A stretch of 64,000 nucleotides of DNA from Thermovibrio ammonificans HB-1 (GTDB taxonomy: Bacteria > Aquificota > Aquificia > Desulfurobacteriales > Desulfurobacteriaceae), in contig NC_014926.1 in the NCBI RefSeq assembly GCF_000185805.1, positions 576,418 to 640,417 on the forward strand. Reading direction: 5' to 3'. Below the pieces are notes generated by a model. It did not search any database. It was not told where the DNA came from and saw only the letters and a list, made by a program, of their open reading frames with translations. The position numbers and the translations under genes were made by a program. Shown one piece after another: positions 8,545 through 17,379 of the stretch. How positions within the stretch are numbered: position 1 is the stretch's first letter; each line of letters opens with the position of its first letter.

Positions 8545-9537
8545 TTACTTTTTCTTCCTCAGCCTCTCCATGGCTATCTGGATACTTGCCCTGAGCCTGT
8601 CGATTGCAATTGCCAGTTTGGTTATTTCGTCTTTAACCTCTTCCTCTTTGAGTCCCCTCACTCCCAGGTCAACGTCGAGCTTACCGAGGCTGATATCGTG
8701 GGCAGCCTTTGTAAGCTTCTCAATCGGCTTGATAATCTCGTTCTGTGCAAAGTACCAGAAGATGAGGAGCGCGAGTATGAGGGCTCCCACGTTCCACAGG
8801 TCTACTACGTCTGTAACCGTTGAGAGCATTCCGGCGGGGAGTATCGTTACGCTGATGATACCCCTGAGGTCGCCGACTTTGTAGCCCGTTGCCCTCTTAA
8901 CGGCCTCTTCGCCGTACTTGGCCACCATGGCCTTGTAGAGGACGGGGTCTATCTGGTCGGGGGTTCCGTGGCACTTCAGGCAGGACTTTTTAACGAAAAT
9001 CGCCCTTGCGTACCTGAAGGTGTCTCCGTCCCAGCCCCAGTACTCGGGGTGCTTACGGTCGCCGCTTTTAATCTTCTTCTCTATCTCCTTTATGGCCTTC
9101 TCTTCCCAGGGGTCGGGTTTGTCGGCCTTTGTCATGTACCTGTCGGAAACTACGTGGAAGCTCCAGCCGTACTCGATGTTGGAGAGGTTGGAAAGCTCCC
9201 TTGTTGCAAGGGCCGGGTTGTGAAGGTACATGTGGAAGGCGGGAATTGTTCCCAGGTTCTCCTCTCCTTGGTAGGCAAGGAGGTTCCCGCCGTTGCTCTT
9301 AATCTCGAGCAGGTAGCCTACGTCGGGTGAGTATTTGTCCTTCGTCCAAACTCCTCCGAAGCTTGCTGCCCACTTACGGAATATGAGGATTTCCTGGGCG
9401 ATGCTTCGGCCCTGGATTTTTAGGCTCTCGTCGTAGGTTTTGCTGAGCAGGTGGAAGAACGACAGCGTCGCCAGTATAACGACGATGCCGAATACTATGA
9501 AGACCTTCTGGGTCACGCTCAGGTTTTTAAGACTCAT
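8545..9537 (-). CDS. Membrane c-type heme sensor (Tll0287/DUF3365 type) with terminal HAMP-like region
   Basis: A 330-residue protein with an N-terminal membrane helix (about residues 11-31), a large extracytoplasmic domain, a second helix (about 243-262) and a HAMP-like cytoplasmic segment at the end. The external domain carries one heme c motif, C186-L-K-C189-H190, in the context expected of DUF3365/Tll0287-like sensor domains. Unlike many relatives it ends after the HAMP-like part, with no histidine kinase, methyl-accepting or cyclase output. It overlaps the upstream PATAN-domain gene by 11 bases, which suggests the two work together. It may sense redox state or a gas ligand; that is inference. 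Confidence 0.75.
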   Translation of the reverse strand: MSLKNLSVTQKVFIVFGIVVILATLSFFHLLSKTYDESLKIQGRSIAQEILIFRKWAASFGGVWTKDKYSPDVGYLLEIKSNGGNLLAYQGEENLGTIPAFHMYLHNPALATRELSNLSNIEYGWSFHVVSDRYMTKADKPDPWEEKAIKEIEKKIKSGDRKHPEYWGWDGDTFRYARAIFVKKSCLKCHGTPDQIDPVLYKAMVAKYGEEAVKRATGYKVGDLRGIISVTILPAGMLSTVTDVVDLWNVGALILALLIFWYFAQNEIIKPIEKLTKAAHDISLGKLDVDLGVRGLKEEEVKDEITKLAIAIDRLRASIQIAMERLRKKK

Positions 9538-10423
9538 TAGAACCTCCTCCTAGGATAAGGGTAATCATCTCCCTCAGCTTTTCCCTACAGCTCTCCCCCT
9601 CTACAAGACACGCTTCGGGTATCTTCTCTATGAGGTTCTCTATGAACTGGGGAACCATATCGGTTGTCAGCTGTGAAAGGTCCATATCCTCCAGGGTTTC
9701 GTCTATGAGGAACTCACCCATGGGGCCCATTGTTTCTATTAGAAGTTCCTTTATTTTATCCAGCTTATCCTGGCCGACAACCGGGCTTGCAGAGGGCTGG
9801 CTCTCCTGTACTGTTTGAACTTCGAGGTTTTGAGCACCCCTTTCTATCTCCTTTATGGCCCTGTTCTTCAGCAGGAACTCTATCTCCTGGGTGCCCTTGC
9901 CGAAGGACTCGCTCTTTGTGAGGAGCACTTCCCTCACGGGCGTTCCCTTCGAGAGGTAGGCGAGCATGTGCCAGGTGCCTTCGTCGAAGGTGATTGGGAG
10001 TTTGGCCTCTTCCGATAGGGTGAAGGACTTGTTCTCCTTTAGAACCTCCCTTACGGAGTCGGGAAGCTCGTCCTGCTCTTTGGTGAAGTCCATCATAACG
10101 TTTAGCGTGTCGGCACTCCCTATCCCCTCTGTCACCTCTTTCTCTACGAAGTTGAACTTACCCTGGTCCCACAGGGTTGTGTAGTGGAGTAGGAACTTGG
10201 CGGCTTCTGCAAGTGGGAGCTCGCCGGAGGTGACCCGCTCTTTTAAACGCTTAATAACGGGGACGTTGGAGTTGAAGTCTACGATTTTCCCGTCTTTGAA
10301 CCTGATGGTTATGCTCTCGCTGCCGCTCCGTAGGTTCACTTCTCCGGTTTTCTTCCCGAGGCTTATAATCTGCAGGAGGTCGAGAACCTCGGAGTAGGAA
10401 GTGAAGTCCCCTCTTAACTCCAT
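9527..10423 (-). CDS. DUF4388/PATAN-domain protein
   Basis: A 298-residue soluble protein. The N-terminus (LRGDFTSYSEVLDLLQIISL, KKTGEVNLRSG, IRFKDGKIVDF) matches the DUF4388 (PATAN) domain, which is common in signalling proteins of bacteria with gliding, twitching or phototaxis systems. The rest is helical and acidic without a domain I recognise, with a conserved-looking block near residues 220-290 (LLIETMGPMGEFLIDETLEDM). It has no receiver domain of its own. It precedes and overlaps the heme-sensor gene and could be the missing cytoplasmic partner of that sensor. The ATG lies 74 bases from the divergent gene at 10,498. Confidence 0.65.
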   Translation of the reverse strand: MELRGDFTSYSEVLDLLQIISLGKKTGEVNLRSGSESITIRFKDGKIVDFNSNVPVIKRLKERVTSGELPLAEAAKFLLHYTTLWDQGKFNFVEKEVTEGIGSADTLNVMMDFTKEQDELPDSVREVLKENKSFTLSEEAKLPITFDEGTWHMLAYLSKGTPVREVLLTKSESFGKGTQEIEFLLKNRAIKEIERGAQNLEVQTVQESQPSASPVVGQDKLDKIKELLIETMGPMGEFLIDETLEDMDLSQLTTDMVPQFIENLIEKIPEACLVEGESCREKLREMITLILGGGSNES

Positions 10424-10456
10424 AATGTCCTCGCGGGCTAAATAAATGTTTTATCG

Positions 10457-10462
10457 TATAAT
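10457..10462 (+). promoter_or_regulatory. Putative -10 element for the gene at 10,498
   Basis: A perfect TATAAT lies in the AT-rich gap between two divergent genes, 35 bases before the ATG. No convincing -35 element is seen at the usual distance. Confidence 0.4.
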
Positions 10463-10497
10463 GATGTTATCACAAAACCCTTGAGAGGGAAAGGAGT

Positions 10498-11175
10498 ATG
10501 GCTCTATCCATCAACCAGGATATTAAGGCAGGTAGCAGCGTTTACCACTTGCAAACCGAATACTACCAATCCTCCGGGAAGATAGTAACCAATATTTTTA
10601 AAGACGGTGCTGCCGTTAAAAGGCTGGAGAAGTCGGTCCCTTCCGACCTTACCGAGGAGGAGATTGACAAGGAGCTTCGCGACTTCCACAACTCCATAGT
10701 TGCCCGCCTTACCGGCGGCGGCAAGAAGGTTGAAACCAAGAGGGCCGGCTTTAAGCTTACCGACGAGGCTGTAGAGCGCATACTCCCGATACTTGCACCC
10801 TACTTTGGAATTGCCACGAGCTTCATAGTTGAGGAGACCGCCGCAGAGTCCCACTCCCTTGAGGAGTTTATAGATAAGCTGGTTGACGGCCTTGAGGAGT
10901 CCGAGGCCGAGTTTGTCAGGGGCGAGCTTAAACAGGCGCTTTCGGAGTTTGCAACCGGCTTTAAGCTCACGCCAGAGCTTGAGGATAAAATAGTTTCGAT
11001 TCTGGGAGAGGTCTTCGGGATAATGGCCTACCCCGTTTTTGAGGACTCCCTCTCTGAGTGGAGGGAGAAGGGTGGCAGCTCGTTTGAGGAGCTCGTTGAG
11101 GTGATTCTCTCCCATGCCCACGACGACGAAGAGAGGAGGGTGCTCAGGGAGAAGCTCTCTTCTCTTGAAGGTTAA
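10498..11175 (+). CDS. Uncharacterised protein with N-terminal YHLQTE-type domain
   Basis: A 225-residue protein of unknown function. The first 70 residues (SSVYHLQTEYYQSSGKIVTN, then LRDFHNSIVARL) resemble small uncharacterised bacterial proteins that begin with a YHVQTE motif and describe an antiparallel strand pattern. The rest contains two similar helical stretches (TDEAVERILPILAPYFGI and TPELEDKIVSILGEVFGI), which suggests an internal duplication. No membrane segment or signal peptide is present. It has a strong AAAGGAG ribosome site and its own -10 element, diverges from the PATAN/heme-sensor pair, and ends 4 bases into the convergent mqnA. No function is proposed. Confidence 0.6.
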   Translation: MALSINQDIKAGSSVYHLQTEYYQSSGKIVTNIFKDGAAVKRLEKSVPSDLTEEEIDKELRDFHNSIVARLTGGGKKVETKRAGFKLTDEAVERILPILAPYFGIATSFIVEETAAESHSLEEFIDKLVDGLEESEAEFVRGELKQALSEFATGFKLTPELEDKIVSILGEVFGIMAYPVFEDSLSEWREKGGSSFEELVEVILSHAHDDEERRVLREKLSSLEG

Positions 11176-11978
11176 ACCTCTATGAACTCCGGTTTAAGGG
11201 GAAGTTCGAGCTTCTTGGCAAAGAGCTTCAGCGACTCTATCTCCTGCTCACCCAGGTGGAAGTTCAAAAACTCCAAGTACTTCTCACACAGCCTCTCGGG
11301 CAGTCCAAGTCTGCCCGAGAACTCCTTGCAGATTTGGGTGAAGCTCTTGAGTCCGATCTCCCTGGACTCCAAGAGGAGCTTGTAGAACCGCTCCACCTCT
11401 TTCCTCTTCTCCCTGTAGCTGTCGCGCCGAACCGCCCAAACGGCAAATACGAAGGGCAGTCCGGTAACGTTGTACCACTCCTCTGCAAGGTCGTAGGTGA
11501 ACTGGAACCTTTTGCTCCTAAGGAGCTTCAGGGCATCGTCCCCTATTGCGAGCAGTGCTTTGGCGTTTTTGGGTAGGTCTTCTTCTTTCATAGAGTAGTA
11601 GTGGAAGTTGGGCTCAACCCCGTAAACGTTTTTCAGCAGGTATTTAAGGAGCTCCCGGGAGGTCATTGAGCTCCTCGTTATCCACACATCCTTCCTGTGG
11701 AGCTGGTGGATGGGCAGGGTAGAGAGGAACAGAACGCTTATAACCTTCTTCCTTGCGGATATAGAGAGGTCGGGAAGGAGCAGGTATTTATCCTGGTTTA
11801 CTATGTACTCGTAGGAAGAGATTACCGAAAGGTCCAGGAAGCCCTCTCTCATCAGCCGGTTCAGCTCCGACGGAACGTCCTCTACAAACTCAACTCCTTC
11901 GGCCTTCACTCTACCTGTGAGGAAGCCGTAGTAAACGGGAACCGTGTTTAGGTACTCTATCTTCCCTACCTTCAGCAT
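11172..11978 (-). CDS. mqnA: Chorismate dehydratase, menaquinone synthesis (futalosine route)
   Basis: A 268-residue protein of the periplasmic-binding-protein-like VitK2 family. The N-terminus KVGKIEYLNTVPVYYGF is the MqnA hallmark, followed by DVPSELNRLMREGFLDLSVISSYEY and a lobe with ALLAIGDDALKLL and WYNVTGLPFVFAVWAVRRD. MqnA converts chorismate to 3-enolpyruvyl-benzoate, the first step of futalosine-dependent menaquinone synthesis, so the host likely makes menaquinone for anaerobic respiration. The ATG lies inside the end of the upstream ttuA gene (7-base overlap), making this the last gene of the ileS-radC-rfaE1-ttuA-mqnA string. Confidence 0.88.
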   Translation of the reverse strand: MLKVGKIEYLNTVPVYYGFLTGRVKAEGVEFVEDVPSELNRLMREGFLDLSVISSYEYIVNQDKYLLLPDLSISARKKVISVLFLSTLPIHQLHRKDVWITRSSMTSRELLKYLLKNVYGVEPNFHYYSMKEEDLPKNAKALLAIGDDALKLLRSKRFQFTYDLAEEWYNVTGLPFVFAVWAVRRDSYREKRKEVERFYKLLLESREIGLKSFTQICKEFSGRLGLPERLCEKYLEFLNFHLGEQEIESLKLFAKKLELPLKPEFIEV

Positions 11979-12901
11979 CTCTCCCTTAACCTCTCCAGGG
12001 CTTTACATACGGCACAGACCGGCGCCGTTGTCGGCATGCCGCACACCTGGCACTCGTTCAGCTGAAGCTCCCTTTTAACCTCCCGCTCGAAGAGCGGACG
12101 GGCCTTCTTCAAGAACTCCTTGTAAAACCTGAGCTTCGTTCCCGGCATCTCGTGCTCTATGAGGGCAAGGGCCCTTTTGAAAGTTGCAGAGGTCGCCTCT
12201 TTGGCGTTCGGGCAGCCGCTCTTTAAAAACTCGATGTTGTTCACAATCGCGTAGCTTACGGTTTCCTTCTCGGTTAAAAAGCAGAAAGGTTTTACCTTCC
12301 TTGCAAACCCGCCCTCCTCCGGCAGAACGGGAGCCTGCCTTCCCAGGTAACCTATCTCCCACCTTATGGTGTTTGACAGCAGCAGTGCCGACTCGTCGTC
12401 GAGGTTGTGGCCGGTGGCAACTACCTTAAAGCCGTGCTCCCTTGCCACCTTGTTCATCAGGTAGCGCTTAAAGGTTCCGCACACAGAACAGACGTCTCTC
12501 CTGCCGGTTCCCTTCGCTATCTCCTCTATTGTGTACCCGAACTCCTCCTTTAGGTCAAAAACTATCAGCGGCCTGCCGATTCTCTCAGAGAGCTTCCTGC
12601 ACATCTCCAGTGAGCGCTCCGAGTAATCCCACCCCTTTATCCCCAGGGAAACGTGGAAGCCGTAGGTCTCGTAGCCGAGCCTGTGGAGGGCGAACCAGAG
12701 GGATAGGCTGTCCTTCCCTCCCGAAACCGCCACGAGGACCTTCTCCCTCTTTGAGAACATCTTGAACTTCTTTATGGTCTTCTCAGTCTGCCTCTCGAAC
12801 CACTCTACAAAGTGCTCCTTACACAGGGCGAGCCTGTGGTGCCTTATGAAAATAACGGCCTTCTTTCGCTCTCCCTTACTTTTGCAGATTCTGCACAGCA
12901 T
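11972..12901 (-). CDS. ttuA: tRNA-5-methyluridine(54) 2-sulfurtransferase, TtuA type
   Basis: A 309-residue PP-loop ATPase of the TtcA/TtuA family. The N-terminal zinc finger (CRICKSKGER ... LCKEHF) precedes the PP-loop VLVAVSGGKDSLS (about residues 55-67). Internal cysteines (DVCSVCGTFKR and the SGCPNA loop) can hold the iron-sulfur cluster, and the C-terminal finger is CQVCGMPTTAPVCAVCKAL. Two zinc fingers flanking the PP-loop domain mark TtuA, which thiolates ribothymidine 54 and stabilises tRNA at high temperature; TtcA lacks this layout. It is strong evidence for a thermophilic host. The start lies inside the end of rfaE1. Confidence 0.82.
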   Translation of the reverse strand: MLCRICKSKGERKKAVIFIRHHRLALCKEHFVEWFERQTEKTIKKFKMFSKREKVLVAVSGGKDSLSLWFALHRLGYETYGFHVSLGIKGWDYSERSLEMCRKLSERIGRPLIVFDLKEEFGYTIEEIAKGTGRRDVCSVCGTFKRYLMNKVAREHGFKVVATGHNLDDESALLLSNTIRWEIGYLGRQAPVLPEEGGFARKVKPFCFLTEKETVSYAIVNNIEFLKSGCPNAKEATSATFKRALALIEHEMPGTKLRFYKEFLKKARPLFEREVKRELQLNECQVCGMPTTAPVCAVCKALERLRERC

Positions 12902-13853
12902 TTGCCGCCTCTTCTATCTCCTCTACGGTTACCGTAGCTGTTCCCAGCTTCCCTACAACAACTCCGGCCGCCAGGTTTGCGATTTCCGCAGCCTCAAAGA
13001 GCGTTGCACCCGACGCAACGGAGAGGGCAAATGCGCTTATAACCGTGTCGCCGGCTCCCGTTACGTCAAATACCTGTCTTGCCCTTGTGGGAATGTGGTA
13101 GGCCTCACTTTCAGTAATTATAGAGATTCCCTTTTCACTCCTTGTTATCACGGCGTAGTCGAGCTTGTAGCGCTCTATGAGTAACTTTCCGGCCCTTTGG
13201 GCCTCTTCGGCGGTTTCCGGTTTAATCCCTACCGCCTGGTAGGTCTCCTTTATGTTCGGCGTCATGGTTGTTATGTCTTTGTAGATGTGGAAGTTCTTCT
13301 CCTTAGGGTCGAGGAAAACGGGCACTTCCCTCTTAATTTTCCCCGTAAGCTTAAAGAGCCCCTCGGTTATCACCCCCTTGCCGTAGTCGGATATGATAAC
13401 TGCGCTGAAGTTCCTGTAGTTCTCCAGTAGGAACTTTAAGAGCTTCTCCTCTACCTGTCTGCTAAGGTAGTCCCGGCTCTCCCAGTCTACCCTGAGCAGC
13501 TGTTGGGAGCCCGCAATTATCCGGGTTTTCCTCGTTGTGGGCCTTGAGGGGTCTGTAATCAGCCCTTCGGTGTCGGCTCCCAGCCGTTTGAGCATAGTTT
13601 TTAGCCGTTCGCCGGCCTGGTCTTCACCGACAACTCCCAGGGCCACAACTTCGCTGCCGAGGGCTCTCAGGTTTGCCACTACGTTCGCCGCGCCGCCGGG
13701 CCTGAAGGTTACCTCTTTCGCCTCTACTATGGGAACGGGGGCTTCGGGCGATATCCGCTCCACCTTCCCCGTGATGTACTCGTCGAGCATAAAGTCGCCT
13801 ATTACGAGGACCTTCTGCTCTTTGAACTTTTTTAGAATCTCCCTGTTAAACAA
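12876..13853 (-). CDS. rfaE1: D-glycero-beta-D-manno-heptose-7-phosphate kinase
   Basis: A 325-residue PfkB-family sugar kinase corresponding to the kinase half of HldE/RfaE. The N-terminus has VLVIGDFMLDEYITG, RISPEAPVPIVE and RPGGAANVVANL; the C-terminal ATP and catalytic motif is VTGAGDTVISAFAL with the catalytic aspartate. It phosphorylates heptose 7-phosphate at C1 on the way to ADP-heptose for LPS core, so the cell has a Gram-negative outer membrane. The cytidylyltransferase half is absent and must be encoded elsewhere. The start is TTG within the end of radC, and the 3' end overlaps ttuA by 26 bases. Confidence 0.9.
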   Translation of the reverse strand: MFNREILKKFKEQKVLVIGDFMLDEYITGKVERISPEAPVPIVEAKEVTFRPGGAANVVANLRALGSEVVALGVVGEDQAGERLKTMLKRLGADTEGLITDPSRPTTRKTRIIAGSQQLLRVDWESRDYLSRQVEEKLLKFLLENYRNFSAVIISDYGKGVITEGLFKLTGKIKREVPVFLDPKEKNFHIYKDITTMTPNIKETYQAVGIKPETAEEAQRAGKLLIERYKLDYAVITRSEKGISIITESEAYHIPTRARQVFDVTGAGDTVISAFALSVASGATLFEAAEIANLAAGVVVGKLGTATVTVEEIEEAANAVQNLQK

Positions 13854-14529
13854 GGCCTTCTCCTTTAAAGCTGAAGAAGGTTTCTTCGGTGACTATCAGG
13901 TGGTCGAGGACCTCTATACCCAGAACTTTCCCGGCCTCTATCAGCCTTTCGGTCACTTTTAGGTCTTGGGCGCTCGGAGAGGGGTCTCCGTTGGGGTGGT
14001 TGTGAAACAGTATCACCGCCTCGGCAAGGTCGCGAACCGCCGGGCGAAACACCTCCTTCGGCGTTATGGCGGCGGCGTTTACCGCCCCCTTTGCAACTTC
14101 GTGGATTCCGAGAAGCACTCCGTTTCCCGCCAGCGTTACTACTCCGAAGTGCTCAACCTCTTTGTGGCCGAAGAGGGGTTTTAGAACGGAGAAAGCTTCT
14201 TCCGGGGAGGTTATCCGCCTTACCTCTCTCCTTGAGGCCCTTCTTGCAAGCTCTAAGGCGGCCGCAAGGGTTACCGCCTTTGCCGTGCCGAGCCCTTTAA
14301 TGGAGGTGAGCTCCCTTAGGGATGCCCTCGTTAAGCCTTGAAGGCCGTTGAACTCCTTCAGGATTTCCGATGCCAGGGCGAGGGCGCTTTTGCCCCTTGA
14401 GCCCGTTCTGAGGAGTATGGCAAGGAGCTCCGAGTCTGTAAGGGCCGCAGGCCCCTTTTGAATCAGCTTCTCCCGGGGCCTGTCGGCGGCGGGAAGCTCC
14501 TTAATCCGTTTCAACTCTCTCCCCTTCAA
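13846..14529 (-). CDS. radC: RadC family JAMM-domain protein
   Basis: A 227-residue RadC-type protein. It starts with the family stretch RIKELPAADRPREKLIQKG, has a helix-hairpin-helix part (LTSIKGLGTAKAV) and a C-terminal JAMM metalloprotease-like site, LFHNHPNGDPSPSAQD, with the His-x-His ... Asp zinc ligands. Historic annotation as a DNA repair protein is doubtful; the true substrate is unknown. The most likely start is TTG at 14,529, which puts 29 bases inside the end of ileS; no ATG fits the conserved N-terminus. Confidence 0.9.
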   Translation of the reverse strand: MKGRELKRIKELPAADRPREKLIQKGPAALTDSELLAILLRTGSRGKSALALASEILKEFNGLQGLTRASLRELTSIKGLGTAKAVTLAAALELARRASRREVRRITSPEEAFSVLKPLFGHKEVEHFGVVTLAGNGVLLGIHEVAKGAVNAAAITPKEVFRPAVRDLAEAVILFHNHPNGDPSPSAQDLKVTERLIEAGKVLGIEVLDHLIVTEETFFSFKGEGLV

Positions 14530-17311
14530 GCTCTCTCAGGACGCCGGCGCACCTGCTACACACGTCGGGGAAGTCGGGGTCTTTGCCCACAGTTTCGCTG
14601 TACATCCAGCAGCGCTGGCACTTCTGGCCGCTTGCCCTCCTTCCTGTGGCCTTAACGTTTTGTATGAGTTCGGGGTCTTCAACGGCGTCTGCGGGAGCTT
14701 CAGAGAGCCTTTTAACCTCGGCCTGAGAGGTTATGAATATGTAGGGAAGCTGCTCTTGGTATTCCTTCAGCAGCTCGTATAGCTCGCCGTCTGCGTAAAC
14801 GGTTACGGCTGCCTCAAGGGAGTGGTTTGCAACTCCCTCCTTCCTAAGCTGCTCGAGAACTTTATTAACCAGCGACTTAACCCTTATGAGCTTGTCCCAC
14901 CTCTCGAGGAGCTTCCCGTCGAGCTCGTCGCACAGGGGCGGGAACTCCTCGAGGAATACCGACTCCTTCTCCCTTCCCGGCAGGTGGGAGTAGGCCTCCT
15001 CTGCCGTGAAGGAGATTATCGGGGCCAGTAGGGTTATAAGTCCGTAGAGAATTTGGTAAATGGCCGTTTGGGCGCTTCTCCTCTTTTTAGAGCGGGGGTG
15101 TTCGCAGTAGAGGGTGTCTTTCAGTATGTCCAAGTAAACGGAGCTCAGCTCAACGGAGCAGTACTCGTAGATGCGCCTGTATATCCTGTTGAACCTGTAG
15201 TTGTTGTAGTGCTCCACAACCTCGTTAACCAGCTGGTGGAACCTGTTGAGGGCCCACTTGTCTATCTCTTCAAGCTCCTCGTAGGGGAGCATCTGAGCCG
15301 GCGTGAAGTCGTTGAGGTTGCCCAGCATAAACCTTATGGTGTTCCTTATCTTCTTGTAGACTTCGGCAACGCCCCTGAGTATGTTGTCGGATATTCTCAC
15401 GTCTTCGGTGAAGTTCTCGCTTGCCACCCAGAGCCTTAGGATGTCTGCGCCGTAGCGCTTAACGACATCTGTTGGAGAGACTACGTTCCCGAGGGACTTG
15501 CTCATCTTCAGTCCCTTCTCATCCAGGGTGAACCCGTGGGTGAGAACCGCCCTGTACGGAGCCTTGCCTCTGGTTCCGCACGACTCTAAGAGGCTTGCCT
15601 GGAACCAACCCCTGTGCTGGTCGGAACCTTCAAGGTAGAGGTCGGCCGGCCAGGTAAGCTCCGGGCGCCTTTCGAGAACCGCCGCGTGGGAAGAGCCCGA
15701 GTCGAACCATACATCGAGTATGTCGGTCTCCTTTTCAAACTCGGTAGAGCCGCACTTGGGGCAGGTGAAGCCTTCGGGGAGAAGCTCGCTGCAGCTCTTT
15801 TGGTACCAGGCGTCTGCCGACTCCTTTTCGAAAATCTGGGCAACCCTCTCGGCTATCTCCCTGCTGAATATGACCTCTCCGCACTTCTTACAGTAAAAGG
15901 CCACAATTGGAACGCCCCAAATCCTCTGGCGGGATATGCACCAGTCGGGGCGGCTCTCCACCATGTTCCTGATTCTCGTTCTGCCCCACTGGGGAATCCA
16001 CTGAACCCTGTCTATCTCTTTAAGGGCCACTTCCCGTAAAGTGGGGTTCCCCTTGTCCATTGCAATGAACCACTGGGGAGTTGCCCTGAATATCACTTTC
16101 CCCTTACAGCGCCAGCAGTGGGGGTAGGAGTGGGAAATCGTTCCGGCAAAGAGCAGGTGACCGCTCTCTTTCAGCCTCTCTATTATCAGGGAGTTTGCCT
16201 GCCATATCTTCTCTCCCCGGAGCCACTCGGGGGCTTCTTGGTTAAACCTGCCGTAGTCGTCAACGGGAACCAGAACGGGCAGGTTGTACCTGAGGCCTAC
16301 CTGGTAGTCCTCCTCGCCGTGGCCCGGGGCTATGTGGACAAGGCCGGTTCCCGTGTCGGCGGCAACGTAGTCGGCAAGGACAACTTGCCCCTTCCTCTCA
16401 ATGAACGGGTGGCTGTACTCTACGCCTTCGAGCTCGGCGCCTTGAAGCTCTTTCTCTACCTCTCCGTCTATTCCTGTTTGCTCTTTGAACTGTTCGAGTA
16501 GCTCCTTGGCAACAACAAATCTGCCTTTTTCTGTTCTGAGGAGGACGTAAGTGAGCTCGGGGTTTGCCGCAACGGCAACGTTTGCCGGCAGCGTCCACGG
16601 AGTTGTGGTCCATATAACCAGCCTCGTTCCTTCGGGCACTACCCCTTTACCGTTTGTTACCTCGAAGGCTACGAAGATGGAGGGAGACTCCTCCTCTCCG
16701 TACTCTATCTCGGCCTCTGCAAGGGCCGTAACGCAGGAGGGGCACCAGAAGACCGGCTTCTTGGCCCTGTAAACGAGCCCTTTCTCGTAGAACTTCCCGA
16801 GCTCCCTTACTATGTCTGCCTGGTATTTGGGGTCCATCGTTATGTAGGGGTTGTTCCAGTCGCCTACAACGCCGAGCCTGATGAACTCCTCCCTTTGGGT
16901 CTCTATCCACTGTTTTGCGTACTCCCTGCACTTCTTCCTGACTTCCAGCGGGTCAACTTCGTGCTTGCGCTTTTTAAGCTTTTTAAATACCGCCCTCTCT
17001 ATGGGTAGGCCGTGGCAATCCCAACCGGGAACAAAGGGAGTTTGGTAGCCCTGGAGGGCCTTCGACTTGTTAACGATATCCTTGAGGATTTTGTTCAAGG
17101 CGTGTCCTATGTGGATATGGCCGTTGGCGTACGGAGGCCCGTCGTGGAGGACGAACTTTTCATCACACTGGTGTTTATCCAGGAGTTTTCTGTAAAGGTT
17201 TAACTTTTCCCACTCTTTAAGGATTTCGGGCTCTTTTTTTGGTAGATTCCCCCTCATGGGGAAGGCCGTTTTGGGCAGGTTGAGGGTCTCTTTGTAGTCT
17301 CTACCGGCCAT
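14501..17311 (-). CDS. ileS: Isoleucyl-tRNA synthetase
   Basis: A 936-residue class I synthetase that charges isoleucine to its tRNA. The HIGH motif is in PPYANGHIHIGHALNK (about residues 59-74), the CP1 editing domain follows with WTTTPWTLPANVAVAANPE, and the KMSKS loop is GLKMSKSLGN (about residue 600). The C-terminal zinc finger QKCQRCWMYSETVG ... DVCSRCAG is intact, as in the bacterial full-length form. The ATG at 17,311 has an AGGAGG ribosome site. It is the first gene of a five-gene overlapping run ending with mqnA. Confidence 0.98.
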   Translation of the reverse strand: MAGRDYKETLNLPKTAFPMRGNLPKKEPEILKEWEKLNLYRKLLDKHQCDEKFVLHDGPPYANGHIHIGHALNKILKDIVNKSKALQGYQTPFVPGWDCHGLPIERAVFKKLKKRKHEVDPLEVRKKCREYAKQWIETQREEFIRLGVVGDWNNPYITMDPKYQADIVRELGKFYEKGLVYRAKKPVFWCPSCVTALAEAEIEYGEEESPSIFVAFEVTNGKGVVPEGTRLVIWTTTPWTLPANVAVAANPELTYVLLRTEKGRFVVAKELLEQFKEQTGIDGEVEKELQGAELEGVEYSHPFIERKGQVVLADYVAADTGTGLVHIAPGHGEEDYQVGLRYNLPVLVPVDDYGRFNQEAPEWLRGEKIWQANSLIIERLKESGHLLFAGTISHSYPHCWRCKGKVIFRATPQWFIAMDKGNPTLREVALKEIDRVQWIPQWGRTRIRNMVESRPDWCISRQRIWGVPIVAFYCKKCGEVIFSREIAERVAQIFEKESADAWYQKSCSELLPEGFTCPKCGSTEFEKETDILDVWFDSGSSHAAVLERRPELTWPADLYLEGSDQHRGWFQASLLESCGTRGKAPYRAVLTHGFTLDEKGLKMSKSLGNVVSPTDVVKRYGADILRLWVASENFTEDVRISDNILRGVAEVYKKIRNTIRFMLGNLNDFTPAQMLPYEELEEIDKWALNRFHQLVNEVVEHYNNYRFNRIYRRIYEYCSVELSSVYLDILKDTLYCEHPRSKKRRSAQTAIYQILYGLITLLAPIISFTAEEAYSHLPGREKESVFLEEFPPLCDELDGKLLERWDKLIRVKSLVNKVLEQLRKEGVANHSLEAAVTVYADGELYELLKEYQEQLPYIFITSQAEVKRLSEAPADAVEDPELIQNVKATGRRASGQKCQRCWMYSETVGKDPDFPDVCSRCAGVLRELEGERVETD

Positions 17312-17379
17312 AGGTTTTCCTCCTGCTGGAATGGCAGTATTTTATCAGAGTGAAAAAATAATCCGTTAAGGGGGAAAAG

